Assembly (NCBI RefSeq): GCF_023195835.1
Contig: NZ_CP096199.1
Coordinates: 1,736,001-1,800,000 of the forward strand
Direction of reading: 5' to 3'
Length of the DNA stretch: 64,000 nucleotides
Origin: Vibrio sinaloensis
GTDB lineage: Bacteria > Pseudomonadota > Gammaproteobacteria > Enterobacterales > Vibrionaceae
In this document: positions 41,926-51,864 of the stretch, piece after piece
Layout of the letters: every line of letters starts with the position of its first letter
How positions within the stretch are numbered: the first letter of the stretch is position 1
Made by a program: the position numbers and the translations under genes
Notes under the pieces: generated by a model
What the model was told of the DNA's origin: nothing
Database searches by the model: none
Seen by the model: only the letters and a program-made list of their open reading frames with translations

Positions 41926-42957
41926 TTACAGCCCTCGCTCCTTGATCCACTCACGCACTTTAATGCCTGATGTAATGCCATTAACCCCTGAAATGATGAT
42001 CTGGTCACCGTCATTGAGGCCACTGATCACCTGGCCTTGCTGATTGAGCTCTATTTCTGCTTGGCTAACCACACCTTCCTCATTCACATGCCAAACATAA
42101 TACTGGCCATCTTGTTCCATTAATGCTGAAGATGGGATCTTGGTTGCCCCGGTCGACTCGACCTGCACATTCACCGTCCCTGCCATGCCAGGTAAAATAC
42201 CCACATCCAAGGGACGCTCCATCACCATGGTCACTTTATAGGAACCGGTTTTAGGGTCTGCTTCCGTGTCGACTTCTTGGAAGGTCAAATCATATTGATT
42301 ATTGGGGAAAGCATCGAAGACCATTTTGGCGCTAACATTGACGCCACTTGAAAAACGGTTAAGTAAGTGATCAGGTAACAAGAACATGACTTTCAGTAGC
42401 CGATTGGTTTGAATGTTCATCACCGCCTGCTTGGCAGTAATGTATTCATGATTTTCCGCGGGTACTAACGAGATTGTCCCATCATAAGGAGCGACAAGCT
42501 GAGTGTATCTTAGATTGGCTTGAGCTTGCTCCAACGTCGCTTTTGCAGAGTTGTGATTGGCTTTTGCTTGGTCAAAATCCTGTTCCGATACCACTTGGTC
42601 CTCGCGCAGCTTTTTGTAGCGCTGATACTGAACGTCGGCCAAGCGAAATTGAGCTCGAGCTTGTTTTTCGAGCAGTGAATATTCGTCTGGGTTGAGTTTT
42701 GCTAGTACTTGGCCCTTGGTGACTGATTGCCCAGCGACGACATCAATAGATTGCATTTGGCCGGGAACACGAAAGGTCAAAATGACTTTGTCTCCGGCTT
42801 CTGTGATGGCAGGGAAACTACGCTCAAACTTTGAGTTGCCGAGAGAAACGGTGAACAGCTTGGCGGGTCGTGATTCGGGTTCAGGAATAGGAGGGAGTTC
42901 CTTGCCACAACCGCTTAGAACTGCGCCTATGGCAAGTAACAAGGCAAGCTTGTACAT
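41926..42957 (-). CDS. RND adaptor (membrane fusion) lipoprotein, first of two
   Basis: 343 aa with lipobox LSG-Cys17. It shows the same domain plan as the second adaptor: RVPGQMQSIDVVAGQSVTKGQVLAKL, a coiled-coil hairpin (about 85-150, Ala/Gln-rich) and LVAPYDGTISLV. It is the first gene of the three-gene operon. The 139 nt upstream contain no recognisable regulator gene; a TetR- or MarR-type repressor, common in such operons, is not encoded nearby. Confidence 0.9.
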   Translation of the reverse strand: MYKLALLLAIGAVLSGCGKELPPIPEPESRPAKLFTVSLGNSKFERSFPAITEAGDKVILTFRVPGQMQSIDVVAGQSVTKGQVLAKLNPDEYSLLEKQARAQFRLADVQYQRYKKLREDQVVSEQDFDQAKANHNSAKATLEQAQANLRYTQLVAPYDGTISLVPAENHEYITAKQAVMNIQTNRLLKVMFLLPDHLLNRFSSGVNVSAKMVFDAFPNNQYDLTFQEVDTEADPKTGSYKVTMVMERPLDVGILPGMAGTVNVQVESTGATKIPSSALMEQDGQYYVWHVNEEGVVSQAEIELNQQGQVISGLNDGDQIIISGVNGITSGIKVREWIKERGL

Positions 42958-43096
42958 AATAGATCATCCAATTGCATCAATTAGATACAAGATAGATGAA
43001 GGGACGCTGGACTTCCACCAGCCTTAGTTCAAATTACTATGTAAATTAATCATTTGCCTTGATTTTGAGTCAAAAGTCGCATTTCGCGTCAGGAGG

Positions 43097-43486
43097 TTAC
43101 AGCGACTTAAACTCTCGGTCTACCTTAAATCGATCCGAGGTCACGTACGCTTCGATATCACGCACCTTGCCTTCAAGCAGAGCGAAGTCTTTTTCGATGG
43201 TATTCAATAGTGAATCTGGCGTTTGACCTTGCTGCCAAGGCTTGTTTTTCAACTTGTGCTCTTGTTGAGCGCGTATCGATTCCACATAGTTGTCGGGCTG
43301 TTTTTCAATCATCAAGGTCATCGCCACATACGCCAGTAGAACCAGAAAGCTCCCGCCGAGTAATGCCGCCGAAATTACCAAGATGCGAACCAACCACACC
43401 TCTAATGCAAAGTAATTGGCGAGGCCAGCACACACGCCCGTTATCTTACCGTTCACCGTATCACGATAAAGCTCAGACCTATTCAT
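43097..43486 (-). CDS. pspC: Phage shock protein C
   Basis: 129 aa from the ATG at 43486. The PspC domain occupies the N-terminal part: LYRDTVNGKITGVCAGLANYF and a membrane helix at about 38-60 (VRILVISAALLGGSFLVLLAYV). The C-terminal tail is predicted coiled coil. PspC and PspB sense envelope stress and release PspF from PspA. It overlaps pspB by 8 nt. Confidence 0.93.
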   Translation of the reverse strand: MNRSELYRDTVNGKITGVCAGLANYFALEVWLVRILVISAALLGGSFLVLLAYVAMTLMIEKQPDNYVESIRAQQEHKLKNKPWQQGQTPDSLLNTIEKDFALLEGKVRDIEAYVTSDRFKVDREFKSL

Positions 43487-43712
43487 AACGTCGTCTCCAA
43501 CTCGGTGTCTCTGCATCTAGGATGCGTTCCAAGGTATCGACACGCTGCTGCATTTGTTCGGCTTTTTGCGACAAGGCTTGTAGCCGCTGAAGATCGTCTT
43601 GAGACAAACCACTGCTGGCATGTTTCTTACTGCGATAGTGTAGAAACACCCACAGTGGCGCGACGAAAATCAGAAAGACCATCAACGGGCCGGCGATCAG
43701 AAATGATGACAT
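43479..43712 (-). CDS. pspB: Phage shock protein B
   Basis: 77 aa. One membrane helix at about 7-27, then a cytoplasmic coiled coil (DLQRLQALSQKAEQMQQRVDT) ending in SWRRRYE. It has the usual PspB length and an AAGGAG ribosome binding site. It acts with PspC at the inner membrane. Confidence 0.93.
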   Translation of the reverse strand: MSSFLIAGPLMVFLIFVAPLWVFLHYRSKKHASSGLSQDDLQRLQALSQKAEQMQQRVDTLERILDAETPSWRRRYE

Positions 43713-43729
43713 AGAGAACTCCTTAACTA

Positions 43730-43762
43730 GGCAGTGAGCAAGGCATTAAGCCCCTCACTGCC
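43730..43762 (-). repeat. Intercistronic hairpin between pspA and pspB
   Basis: GGCAGTGAG (43730-43738) and CTCACTGCC (43754-43762), a perfect 9-bp stem, with an inner GGC/GCC pair. A second 8-bp dyad (ATACCAAA 43779-43786; TTTGGTAT 43819-43826) lies beside it. These structures probably set how much message continues past pspA, which is normally made in excess over pspB and pspC. Confidence 0.5.
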
Positions 43763-43848
43763 CGACTGAACAATAACCATACCAAACAGCATAAATATCT
43801 ACTCAACTATTTATCCCATTTGGTATAGCTGCAAAGATGAACTGATGG

Positions 43849-44517
43849 CTATTTCTTCTCTTCCATCTGCTGCTTGAGTTTGGCGAGCTCTTTTTCGATT
43901 TCATCTTCAGCTTGCAGCTCTACAAACTCTTGCTCCAATGACTTGGCTTGACCGCTTTGCGCATAGATGTCTGCCTCAGCTTCCATTTCATCAATCTTAC
44001 GTGAATACTGCTCGAATTTAGCCATCGCCTCGTGAGTTCGTGACGTATGCAAATGCTTTTGCACATCGCGACGATTTGAAGCACTTTGGCTACGAATGGC
44101 TAACGCTTGCTGCTTGGCGCGAGTCTCGGAAATCTTGGTTTCAAGTTTACTGATTTCGCCGGTTAACTTGTCGATAGTCTCTTCCACCAAGGTCTGCTCG
44201 GTGTGAAGACCTTTCAATACTTCTTGCAGTTTTTGCTTCTCAATTAATGCCGAGCGCGCAAGATCTTCACGCTGCTTGGTGAGTGCCAAGGTTGCCTTTT
44301 GCTGCCACTCTTCAATGGCATGTTCAATCGACTCCACCTTACGCGCCAATTCTTTTTTGTCTGCAATTGCTTTGGCTGAATTGGTACGGACTTCAACCAA
44401 AGTATCTTCCATTTCTTGGATAATCAGACGGATCATTTTCTCTGGATCTTCGGCTTTATCGAGTAGAGCACTGATGTTGGAATTAACGATGTCTGCAAAT
44501 CGCGAAAAAATACCCAT
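43849..44517 (-). CDS. pspA: Phage shock protein A
   Basis: 222 aa, almost wholly coiled coil with the PspA/Vipp1 opening MGIFSRFADIVNSNISALLDKAEDPEKMI. It binds stressed inner membrane and, when free, inhibits PspF. AAAGGAG lies just before the start. The promoter upstream carries a sigma-54 -24/-12 signature, in agreement with control by PspF. Confidence 0.96.
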   Translation of the reverse strand: MGIFSRFADIVNSNISALLDKAEDPEKMIRLIIQEMEDTLVEVRTNSAKAIADKKELARKVESIEHAIEEWQQKATLALTKQREDLARSALIEKQKLQEVLKGLHTEQTLVEETIDKLTGEISKLETKISETRAKQQALAIRSQSASNRRDVQKHLHTSRTHEAMAKFEQYSRKIDEMEAEADIYAQSGQAKSLEQEFVELQAEDEIEKELAKLKQQMEEKK

Positions 44518-44593
44518 AATGAGCTCCTTTATCTTCTAGCTGAGAGTGAAGCTAAGCCACTCTGATGAATCATGTTACCTTTGATTATTGCTA

Positions 44594-44610
44594 TTCCAAT
44601 TTACATGCCA
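44594..44610 (-). promoter_or_regulatory. Sigma-54 promoter of pspA
   Basis: On the - strand TGGCAT-N5-TTGGA (44595-44610) matches the -24/-12 consensus TGGCAC-N5-TTGCA with two changes. It lies 78 nt upstream of the pspA start. The divergent pspF gene encodes the activator, which supports the call. Confidence 0.8.
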
Positions 44611-44718
44611 AGTTTTTAACCCATATAAATCAATAGATTAAATTAATCAGTATTGAGATCAAGATTAAGGTATGATGAATTTAACCAAGGTTTGGTAAAT
44701 TTCACCAAGGAGTGCCAC

Positions 44719-45705
44719 ATGCAACAAAATCTGATTGGCGAGTCCCCTCTATTCCTGTCTGTACTGGATAAAGTCTCTAAACTCGCTGCGATTGAACGTC
44801 CGGTATTGATTATTGGTGAGCGCGGTACAGGTAAAGAGCTCATTGCTCAGCGTTTACACTACTTATCCAAACGTTGGGATCAGCCGCTAATCTCACTGAA
44901 TTGTTCGAGCCTTAGTGAGGGGCTGATTGACTCTGAACTGTTCGGCCATGAACAAGGTGCCTTTACTGGATCCAAAGGTAGGCATAAAGGGCGCTTTGAG
45001 CGTGCAGAGAACGGCACTCTATTTCTCGATGAACTGGCTACCGCGCCGCTGCTGGTACAAGAAAAGCTGTTGCGTGTCATTGAATATGGTCAGTATGAGC
45101 GCGTTGGGGGGCATCAACAACTTAACGCCAATGTGCGCCTAGTGTGTGCCACCAACGCCGACCTACCCGCAATGGCAAGGCAAGGCGATTTTCGCGCAGA
45201 TCTACTCGATAGGCTCGCTTTTGATGTCATTCACCTTCCCCCATTGAGAGAAAGACAGGAAGACATTGTGCTCTTGGCCGAGTACTACGCGATTAAAATG
45301 TGTCGCGAACTCGGACTGGATTATTTCTCTGGTTTCAGCAAGCAGGCCGAGCAGAGTTTACTCGAATACCAATGGCCCGGTAACGTGCGCGAACTCAAGA
45401 ATGTTATTGAGCGGGCTGTCTATCAACATGGTGCGCAGTCTAGCCCGATAGAACAGTTAGTATTTGACCCTTTCGTTTCTAGCTGGAGTCAACAGCCTGA
45501 AGCAAGCTCTGACACTCCTCAGTCTACGAGCATCGAACTGCCTATCGATTACAAGCGATGGCAAGAGCAGCAAGATCAAGTGATACTTAAGCAAGCGTTA
45601 AAGCAGGGGCAATATAATCAACGCAAGGCCGCAGAGCTGCTCAACCTCAGCTACCATCAATTTAGAGGAATGGTAAGGAAATACGAACTCAACAACTTGA
45701 GTTGA
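44719..45705 (+). CDS. pspF: Psp operon transcriptional activator
   Basis: 328 aa from the ATG at 44719, with AAGGAG upstream; a longer frame from 44653 is rejected. It is a sigma-54-dependent activator with no receiver domain: GERGTGKE (Walker A), the GAFTGS sigma-54 loop, LFLDE (Walker B) and a C-terminal Fis-type helix-turn-helix (QRKAAELLNLSYHQFRGMVRKY). PspA inhibits it. It is divergent from pspA and adjacent to sapA. Confidence 0.95.
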   Translation: MQQNLIGESPLFLSVLDKVSKLAAIERPVLIIGERGTGKELIAQRLHYLSKRWDQPLISLNCSSLSEGLIDSELFGHEQGAFTGSKGRHKGRFERAENGTLFLDELATAPLLVQEKLLRVIEYGQYERVGGHQQLNANVRLVCATNADLPAMARQGDFRADLLDRLAFDVIHLPPLRERQEDIVLLAEYYAIKMCRELGLDYFSGFSKQAEQSLLEYQWPGNVRELKNVIERAVYQHGAQSSPIEQLVFDPFVSSWSQQPEASSDTPQSTSIELPIDYKRWQEQQDQVILKQALKQGQYNQRKAAELLNLSYHQFRGMVRKYELNNLS

Positions 45706-45841
45706 ATCTTGCTCTATTTCGCTAACCTATAAAATCTAAGGTTTTACTTTGGTGACCACAGAGATTTAGTGGTAAATTATTAGGATCTTAAGGCATAATG
45801 ATCAGTTCATTTCCGCTTTGTCTCGGACAATTGTTCTTTCT

Positions 45842-47455
45842 ATGAAAGCATTGATACAGTTTACATTAAGCTTGGTCGGCATCGCTTTGTTGACCGGATG
45901 TGGTGAAGAGCTCGACCACGACAAAATTCGTCAAAAGGGATTTGTCTATTGTGGTCAGGGAACTCCTGCGACATTTAACCCACAGTTGGTCGACAGCGGC
46001 ATCACCACTGAGACGCTCAGCCCACAGATATTTGACACTTTACTGACCCTCGACTCAGACAACTACCGCCCGGTTCCAAACTTAGCGTCCGAATGGAGCG
46101 TCAATGAAGCTGGCACTGAATATACCTTTACCTTGCGGCAAAATGTCCAGTTTCAAACCACCGCTTGGTTTACGCCATCGAGAGCGTTGAACGCCTCTGA
46201 TGTTGTGTTCAGTTTTCGTCGCATCCTAGACACCACTCACCCGTTTCATTATGTCGGTAGCGGCCTGTATCCTTGGTTTAGCGGTATTGATTTCCAAAAT
46301 CTAGTCACTGACGTTGTGGCACTCAATAATCATCAAGTGACTTTTATTCTTAGTCGCCCTGACAACACATTTTTATCCAACATCGCTACCAGCCACGCAG
46401 TAATACACTCCAAAGAGTACGCCAATCAGCTAGAGCTTCGTGACGACAAAGGTATGCTCGATACTCATCCTGTGGGAACAGGGCCGTTTTATCTCGCTGA
46501 ATACCAGTTCAACGATTTTATTCGCCTCAAGCGCCACAACGCATACTGGAAACACGTTCCAAACATGAATCAAGTGGTGTTTGATATCTCCCAGCGCGGC
46601 ACAGGCACACTGGCCAAACTGCTGCGCAATGAATGCGATGTACTCAACTCTCCGCTTTCTAGCCAGTTGCAAGTGATCACCAAAGACAGCGATATTGAGG
46701 TGATGGCCAAGCCTGCGATGAATATCTCCTTTGTTGCAGTGAACACTTCACACCCCGCTTTAAATGATGCTCGAGTCAGAAAAGCGCTCAATTACGCTAT
46801 CAATCGGCAAAACATCCTTGATTCTGTCTACTACGGTACCGGTAGCCAAGCCTATTCCGTTCTTCCTCCTTCATCGTGGGCCTATCAAAAAGATGCCGTG
46901 CAACTGCGCTACGATCGCAACTATGCTCTAGCCTTATTGCGTGATGCAGGATTCAGTCAAGGTTTAGAGCTCAGCATGTCTGTGCCGCTTGAACCTCGCG
47001 CTTACAACCCGAGCCCACGTAAGACGGCCGAACTCATCCAAGCCAATTTCGCCGATGTGGGGATCACATTGAATCTGGTCACCGAAGACCGCTTTGACCG
47101 AGGCGACGTAGACAGTAATCTCGACCTGTACCTCACAGGCTGGATAGCCAGCACGGGTGACCCGGATAACTTTCTTAGACCGTTACTCTCTTGTGGCTCG
47201 AATCGGGTTGGTCTCAACGTATCAAGCTGGTGTAATCCTGACTTTGACTTTCTGCTAGATCTGGCACTGGAAGTCGACAAGCCGCGCTATCGCATCAACT
47301 TGTACAAACAGGCACAAAACATTCTCAATGAGGAGTTTCCGATCATCCCACTCAATCATGGCATGCAACTGCAGGCGCAGCATCGCTCTTTGACAGGATT
47401 TAAGGTGAGCCCCTTTAATGCCCAACCATTTGATCAAGTAGAGAGGGTAAAATAG
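45842..47455 (+). CDS. sapA: SapA-type peptide-binding lipoprotein
   Basis: 537 aa from the ATG at 45842; an in-frame TTG at 45818 is an alternative. It is a DppA/OppA-type solute-binding protein with lipobox LLTG-Cys20. Typical segments are GTPATFNPQLVD, LRQNVQF, SDVVFSFRRI and PVGTGPFYL. Sap is implicated in antimicrobial peptide tolerance; E. coli SapBCDF also exports putrescine. The gene is 137 nt from pspF and runs with sapBCDF. Confidence 0.9.
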   Translation: MKALIQFTLSLVGIALLTGCGEELDHDKIRQKGFVYCGQGTPATFNPQLVDSGITTETLSPQIFDTLLTLDSDNYRPVPNLASEWSVNEAGTEYTFTLRQNVQFQTTAWFTPSRALNASDVVFSFRRILDTTHPFHYVGSGLYPWFSGIDFQNLVTDVVALNNHQVTFILSRPDNTFLSNIATSHAVIHSKEYANQLELRDDKGMLDTHPVGTGPFYLAEYQFNDFIRLKRHNAYWKHVPNMNQVVFDISQRGTGTLAKLLRNECDVLNSPLSSQLQVITKDSDIEVMAKPAMNISFVAVNTSHPALNDARVRKALNYAINRQNILDSVYYGTGSQAYSVLPPSSWAYQKDAVQLRYDRNYALALLRDAGFSQGLELSMSVPLEPRAYNPSPRKTAELIQANFADVGITLNLVTEDRFDRGDVDSNLDLYLTGWIASTGDPDNFLRPLLSCGSNRVGLNVSSWCNPDFDFLLDLALEVDKPRYRINLYKQAQNILNEEFPIIPLNHGMQLQAQHRSLTGFKVSPFNAQPFDQVERVK

Positions 47456-48417
47456 TGCTGTTGTATAGTGTCCGCAGACTCAATCTGTTTATTATTACCT
47501 TGCTTATCTTAACCATGGTCGGTTTTAGCATTCTGCGCCTCGAACCGAACTCCCCTTGGGCTCTGCAAGACTTTTGGAGTGGTTGGCTCACCTACATTGG
47601 TGAGTTGATGCAACTCAACTTCGGCGTCAGTAAATCAGGCGTGGCGATAGTGGATGAGTTAAAAGTGGTGTTCCCAGCGTCACTCGAGCTGTGTTTAATC
47701 GCCTTTATCATATCACTGCTGATTGGTATCCCGATTGGCACCTTAGCCGGGATGAAACAGGGCAAATGGATCGATACGGCGATATCTTTTACTTCGATGT
47801 CTGGCTACTCAGCACCTATTTACTGGATAGCGCTGCTGATGATCATGGTCTTTTCTCTTCACTTCGAAGTCGTGCCAGTGGCCGGTCGTTACGATTTGCT
47901 GTATCAAATTGATCACGTGACGGGTTTCGCTCTGATCGACGCTTTTTTTGCTAGTGGTGAGTACCGTGCACACGCACTGCAAAGTGTCATTGAGCACCTC
48001 ATTCTGCCCTGTATCGTATTAGCCCTAGCACCGACCACCCAAGTTATCGGTCTAATGCGAGCCTCTGTCTCTGAAGTGATGGGACAAAACTATATTCGTG
48101 CGGCACGAATTAAAGGCCTGTCCACCCATGAAATCGTCACTCAGCATGTTTTGCGTAACGCGATTCCGCCGATCATCCCCAAAATTGGTGTTCAGTTGTC
48201 GAGTATGTTGACGCTGGTGATTATTACTGAGTCCATCTTTAACTGGCCAGGTATTGGCCGTTGGTTAATTGATGCCCTATCCAATCAAGACTACGTGGCG
48301 ATTCAAGCCGGTGTTATTGTGGTGGCGTCTTTGGTGCTGACGGCGAATATTTTGTCTGATCTAATAGGTGCTATGGTCAACCCATTGGTAAGGAAAGAGT
48401 GGTATGCTAACCGATAA
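47455..48417 (+). CDS. sapB: Sap transporter permease SapB
   Basis: 320 aa, starting at GTG and overlapping the sapA stop by one base. It has about six membrane helices and the EAA-type loop ARIKGLSTHEIVTQHVLRNAIPP. It forms the inner-membrane channel with SapC. The stop of sapB overlaps the sapC start by 14 nt. Confidence 0.93.
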   Translation: MLLYSVRRLNLFIITLLILTMVGFSILRLEPNSPWALQDFWSGWLTYIGELMQLNFGVSKSGVAIVDELKVVFPASLELCLIAFIISLLIGIPIGTLAGMKQGKWIDTAISFTSMSGYSAPIYWIALLMIMVFSLHFEVVPVAGRYDLLYQIDHVTGFALIDAFFASGEYRAHALQSVIEHLILPCIVLALAPTTQVIGLMRASVSEVMGQNYIRAARIKGLSTHEIVTQHVLRNAIPPIIPKIGVQLSSMLTLVIITESIFNWPGIGRWLIDALSNQDYVAIQAGVIVVASLVLTANILSDLIGAMVNPLVRKEWYANR

Positions 48418-49291
48418 CGTCTATCAAGAAGATCGCATTCCAACTCAGATTGAACGCTTTTGGCGCAGTTATCGCGCCAATAACCTCGCCATGTTCGGCT
48501 TATGGTGTTTGGTGCTGATCGTAATACTCACCTTAGTGTCTCCTTGGTTAATACCCCATGACCCACAAGCACAAACCGGCGCGTTACTACTGCCGCCCTC
48601 ATGGAACCCTCAAGGAACGGTGGAATACTTTCTTGGCACCGATGACTTGGGCCGCGACATCTTGTCACGTTTGATTGATGGTTCACGCCTCACTTTTGGT
48701 GCCGCGGTTTTGATCACCTTAGTCGCGACCATAATAGGCTGTATGATTGGCGTGCTGGCGGGGATGACCAAAGGTTTGCTGTCCAGTACTCTCAACCACC
48801 TTCTTGATACCGTCATGTCTATCCCGTCACTGCTGCTGGCGATTATCTTCGTCGCCTTTCTCGGGTTTGGTGAGTTCAATATTTTACTCGCGATCTGCTT
48901 AGCGCTGATTCCACGTTTTGTTCGCTCGGTGTATATCGCGGTTCATACCGAAGTCGAAAAAGACTACATTATGGCCGCGCGACTTGACGGGGCCAATGAT
49001 TTCTACCTGCTGTGGAACTCTATCATTCCCAATATCTTGGTGGTGATCGCTTCAGAAGTTACCTTAGCACTCTCGATTGCGATTCTCGATATTACTGCGC
49101 TGGGCTTCCTTGGCTTGGGCGCTCAAGCGCCAAGCACTGAGTGGGGCGCGATTCTCGGCGACTCTGTTGAGCTGATTTATCTGGCTCCGTGGACGGTCAC
49201 CTTACCTGGTCTGGCTATCATGTTTACCGTGATTGTGATTAACCTTGTTGGCGAAGGCGTTCGTCAAGCACTCAACGCGGGGATCGAATAA
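48404..49291 (+). CDS. sapC: Sap transporter permease SapC
   Basis: 295 aa, DppC-like, with the [17 protein letters not shown] motif, about six helices, and the loop [27 protein letters not shown] precedes the start. It shares one base with the sapD start. Confidence 0.93.
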   Translation: MLTDNVYQEDRIPTQIERFWRSYRANNLAMFGLWCLVLIVILTLVSPWLIPHDPQAQTGALLLPPSWNPQGTVEYFLGTDDLGRDILSRLIDGSRLTFGAAVLITLVATIIGCMIGVLAGMTKGLLSSTLNHLLDTVMSIPSLLLAIIFVAFLGFGEFNILLAICLALIPRFVRSVYIAVHTEVEKDYIMAARLDGANDFYLLWNSIIPNILVVIASEVTLALSIAILDITALGFLGLGAQAPSTEWGAILGDSVELIYLAPWTVTLPGLAIMFTVIVINLVGEGVRQALNAGIE

Positions 49292-50289
49292 TGCCGTTAC
49301 TTGATATTCGCCACTTAACTATCGAGATTGAAACACCACATGGCTTGGTGAAAGCGGTCGACCGCATGAGTTTAACTTTAAACGAAGGTGAAATACGTGG
49401 CTTAGTGGGTGAATCAGGCTCGGGCAAAAGCTTGGTGGCAAAAGCGATCGTTGGTGTGTGCAAAGACAACTGGAAAGTCACCGCTGACCGAATGCGTCTC
49501 GGCAATATCGACTTACTGCAGTTAACTCCCAAAGAGCGTCGGCGCGTCATTGCCCGCGACATCGCGATGATTTTCCAAGAACCATCAACCTGCTTGGATC
49601 CATCTGAAGAGGTAGGTAAGCAGCTAATCGAGTCGATTCCCGCACACTCGTTTACTGGCCGTTGGTGGCAACGTTTTAAATGGCGCAAGAAACAAGCGGT
49701 AGGTTTGCTGCATAAGGTTGGGATTAAAGATCACCAACAAATCATGAGTAGCTACCCTTACGAGCTGACTGACGGTGAGTGTCAAAAAATCATGATTGCG
49801 ATGGCGATAGCCGCCAAGCCTAAACTGCTGATCGCGGACGAGCCAACCAACGACCTCGATCCCATTACTCAGTCTCAGATCCTTCGTCTACTGAGCCGTA
49901 TGAATCAGTTAAACAACACGTCAATCTTGTTGATCGGTCATGACTTGACAACTATTACCCAATGGGCAACCCGCATTACGGTAATGTATTGCGGCCAATC
50001 GGTAGAGTCTGCAGATACGAAAAAGATCCTGACTAAACCTAAGCATCCTTACACGTTTGCTCTATTGAAGGCGATGCCCGATTTTAATGATTGGATTCCT
50101 CACAAAGAGAAGCTCCAGTCGCTACCGGGCTCGATTCCACCGTTACAACATTTACCGATTGGTTGTCGACTTGGGCCCCGTTGTCCCTATGCGCAGCGCC
50201 AATGTGTCGAGATCCCAATGACCCGAAGAATCAAGAACCACAAGTTCGCCTGTCATTTCCCGCTCAATACGGAGAAGAAAAAAGCATGA
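49291..50289 (+). CDS. sapD: Sap transporter ATPase SapD
   Basis: 332 aa. Walker A is [10 protein letters not shown], Walker [11 protein letters not shown] and the switch His is in LIGHD. The signature is unusual: [10 protein letters not shown] replaces the common LSGGQ, as is normal for SapD. The C-terminal region contains the Cys-rich oligopeptide-ABC motif ([15 protein letters not shown]). In E. coli SapD also supports Trk potassium uptake. Confidence 0.93.
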   Translation: MPLLDIRHLTIEIETPHGLVKAVDRMSLTLNEGEIRGLVGESGSGKSLVAKAIVGVCKDNWKVTADRMRLGNIDLLQLTPKERRRVIARDIAMIFQEPSTCLDPSEEVGKQLIESIPAHSFTGRWWQRFKWRKKQAVGLLHKVGIKDHQQIMSSYPYELTDGECQKIMIAMAIAAKPKLLIADEPTNDLDPITQSQILRLLSRMNQLNNTSILLIGHDLTTITQWATRITVMYCGQSVESADTKKILTKPKHPYTFALLKAMPDFNDWIPHKEKLQSLPGSIPPLQHLPIGCRLGPRCPYAQRQCVEIPMTRRIKNHKFACHFPLNTEKKKA

Positions 50290-51071
50290 GTGCGCTGTTA
50301 GAAGTTCAAGATTTATCTAAATCGTTTGTAACGCGCTCGGGGCTACTGCGCAAAAAGATCCACGAAGCGGTCAAACCGGTGAGCTTTAGCCTAGAGGCGG
50401 GCCAAACCATTGGCTTTATCGGACAAAATGGCTCGGGTAAATCGACCTTAGCGCGAATGCTGGCAGGTGTGGTCGAGCCCACATCCGGGGAAATTCGCGT
50501 TAATGGCGAACGTCTTGAACATCAAGACTATTCGACGCGCTGTAAGCTGATTCGGATGATTTTCCAAGACCCTAACACGTCGTTGAATCCGCGGATTCAA
50601 ATTGGGCGTATCCTCGAAGGGCCGTTAAAAAGAAACACCAGCATGCCACCAGAGGCGCGTATCAAGCGGGTTAAAGAGACACTGCTGCGGGTCGGGCTTC
50701 TTCCTGAGCACGCTTACTTCTATCCGCAAATGCTGGCGACCGGTCAGAAGCAACGTGTCTGTTTGGCTAGAGCTTTAATTTTGCAGCCGTCGGTGATTGT
50801 CGCCGATGAAGCGCTAAATGGGTTAGACATGGCGATGCGCTCGCAGATCATTAACTTGTTTCTTGAGCTCCAAGAAGAGATGGGGGTGTCGTTTATCTAT
50901 GTGTCTCAACATATCGGCGTCATTAAACACATCACCGACAAAGTGATGGTGATGCATGAAGGTCAAGTGGTTGAAAGTGGTGAAACTCATCAAGTGCTGT
51001 CACGTCCCGAGCACCCAATCACCCAGCGTTTGGTTGAGAGTCATTTCAATAAAGCCACCTGCTTTAGGTAA
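50286..51071 (+). CDS. sapF: Sap transporter ATPase SapF
   Basis: 261 aa from the ATG at 50286, which overlaps the sapD stop by 4 nt (ATGA); a longer frame starting inside sapD is rejected. Walker A is GQNGSGKST. The signature is ATGQKQRV instead of SGGQ, and Walker B is VIVADEA with Ala after the Glu. SapD and SapF thus both have non-consensus signatures. Confidence 0.93.
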   Translation: MSALLEVQDLSKSFVTRSGLLRKKIHEAVKPVSFSLEAGQTIGFIGQNGSGKSTLARMLAGVVEPTSGEIRVNGERLEHQDYSTRCKLIRMIFQDPNTSLNPRIQIGRILEGPLKRNTSMPPEARIKRVKETLLRVGLLPEHAYFYPQMLATGQKQRVCLARALILQPSVIVADEALNGLDMAMRSQIINLFLELQEEMGVSFIYVSQHIGVIKHITDKVMVMHEGQVVESGETHQVLSRPEHPITQRLVESHFNKATCFR

Positions 51072-51077
51072 ATCGTT

Positions 51078-51860
51078 ATGCTAAGGATAGCCGCCCTATT
51101 TCTCGTTTCGCTTGTGACCAGCAGTGAGCTGTTGGCCAACCAAATTGCCCAGACTTGGCGTGATCCTAAGTTTATCGAAACCGCTTTTATCAACGTCGCG
51201 CTGCGTAATGAATACTCACGCGGCAGTAAGCCTCTGGTGAAATGGCAGCAACCAGTCAAAATATGGGTAGAACATAAGGTCGGCGATAGCGATTTGCACG
51301 ATGAGTTGACCAACGCCCATATTCGTCACCTCGAACAAGTCACCGGGCACCTGATACGACGAGTCAACTCTGCCGATCAAGCCAACGTCACCTGGATTTA
51401 TACTCGTGAATCAAAATGGCGCGAAGACATCGAAGCACATTTTGGCGCTGGCGCACTGAAACACGTCTATGGGGCGATATGCAAGGCAGGCTATCAGGTC
51501 GGCAACGATGGAGCTATTGCCAAGGCTGCGGTGATCATCCCAGTCGATCAAGCCAGAGGCCACGGCAAGTTACTGGCGTGTATTGTCGAAGAAATCACGC
51601 AAGTGCTCGGTCTACCCAATGATTCAGAGCTCGCCTACCCCTCTATTTTTAATGATGAAACGCCAGAGGACTTACTCTCCCCACTTGACGTAGTATTACT
51701 GAAACTGCTCTATGAACCAGAATTGACCCCAGGTATGAATGAGCAACAAGTTCGAACAGTGATTGGTCCTATACTTCAGCGCTATCAAAAAGACGGCACC
51801 TTAAAAAGCGCCGTCTCTGTCTCCACGGGCGGAGAATTGTTTCAGTTAGTGGGATACTGA
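51078..51860 (+). CDS. DUF2927 protein co-directional with sap genes
   Basis: 260 aa, starting 6 nt after sapF, so it probably belongs to the sap operon. An N-terminal signal peptide (to about residue 20) predicts export. The DUF2927 core is visible in the C-terminal half: CIVEEITQVLGLPNDSE (169-184), where a metalloprotease-like HExxH position is replaced by EEITQ, then LSPLDVVLLKLLY. I do not know its function. Association with a peptide transporter suggests an envelope role. Confidence 0.8.
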   Translation: MLRIAALFLVSLVTSSELLANQIAQTWRDPKFIETAFINVALRNEYSRGSKPLVKWQQPVKIWVEHKVGDSDLHDELTNAHIRHLEQVTGHLIRRVNSADQANVTWIYTRESKWREDIEAHFGAGALKHVYGAICKAGYQVGNDGAIAKAAVIIPVDQARGHGKLLACIVEEITQVLGLPNDSELAYPSIFNDETPEDLLSPLDVVLLKLLYEPELTPGMNEQQVRTVIGPILQRYQKDGTLKSAVSVSTGGELFQLVGY

Positions 51861-51864
51861 GACC

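Noticed and set aside
44653..44718. Extended PspF N-terminus
   Set aside because: The ATG at 44719 has AAGGAG and the known PspF start; the extension lies in the psp promoter region.
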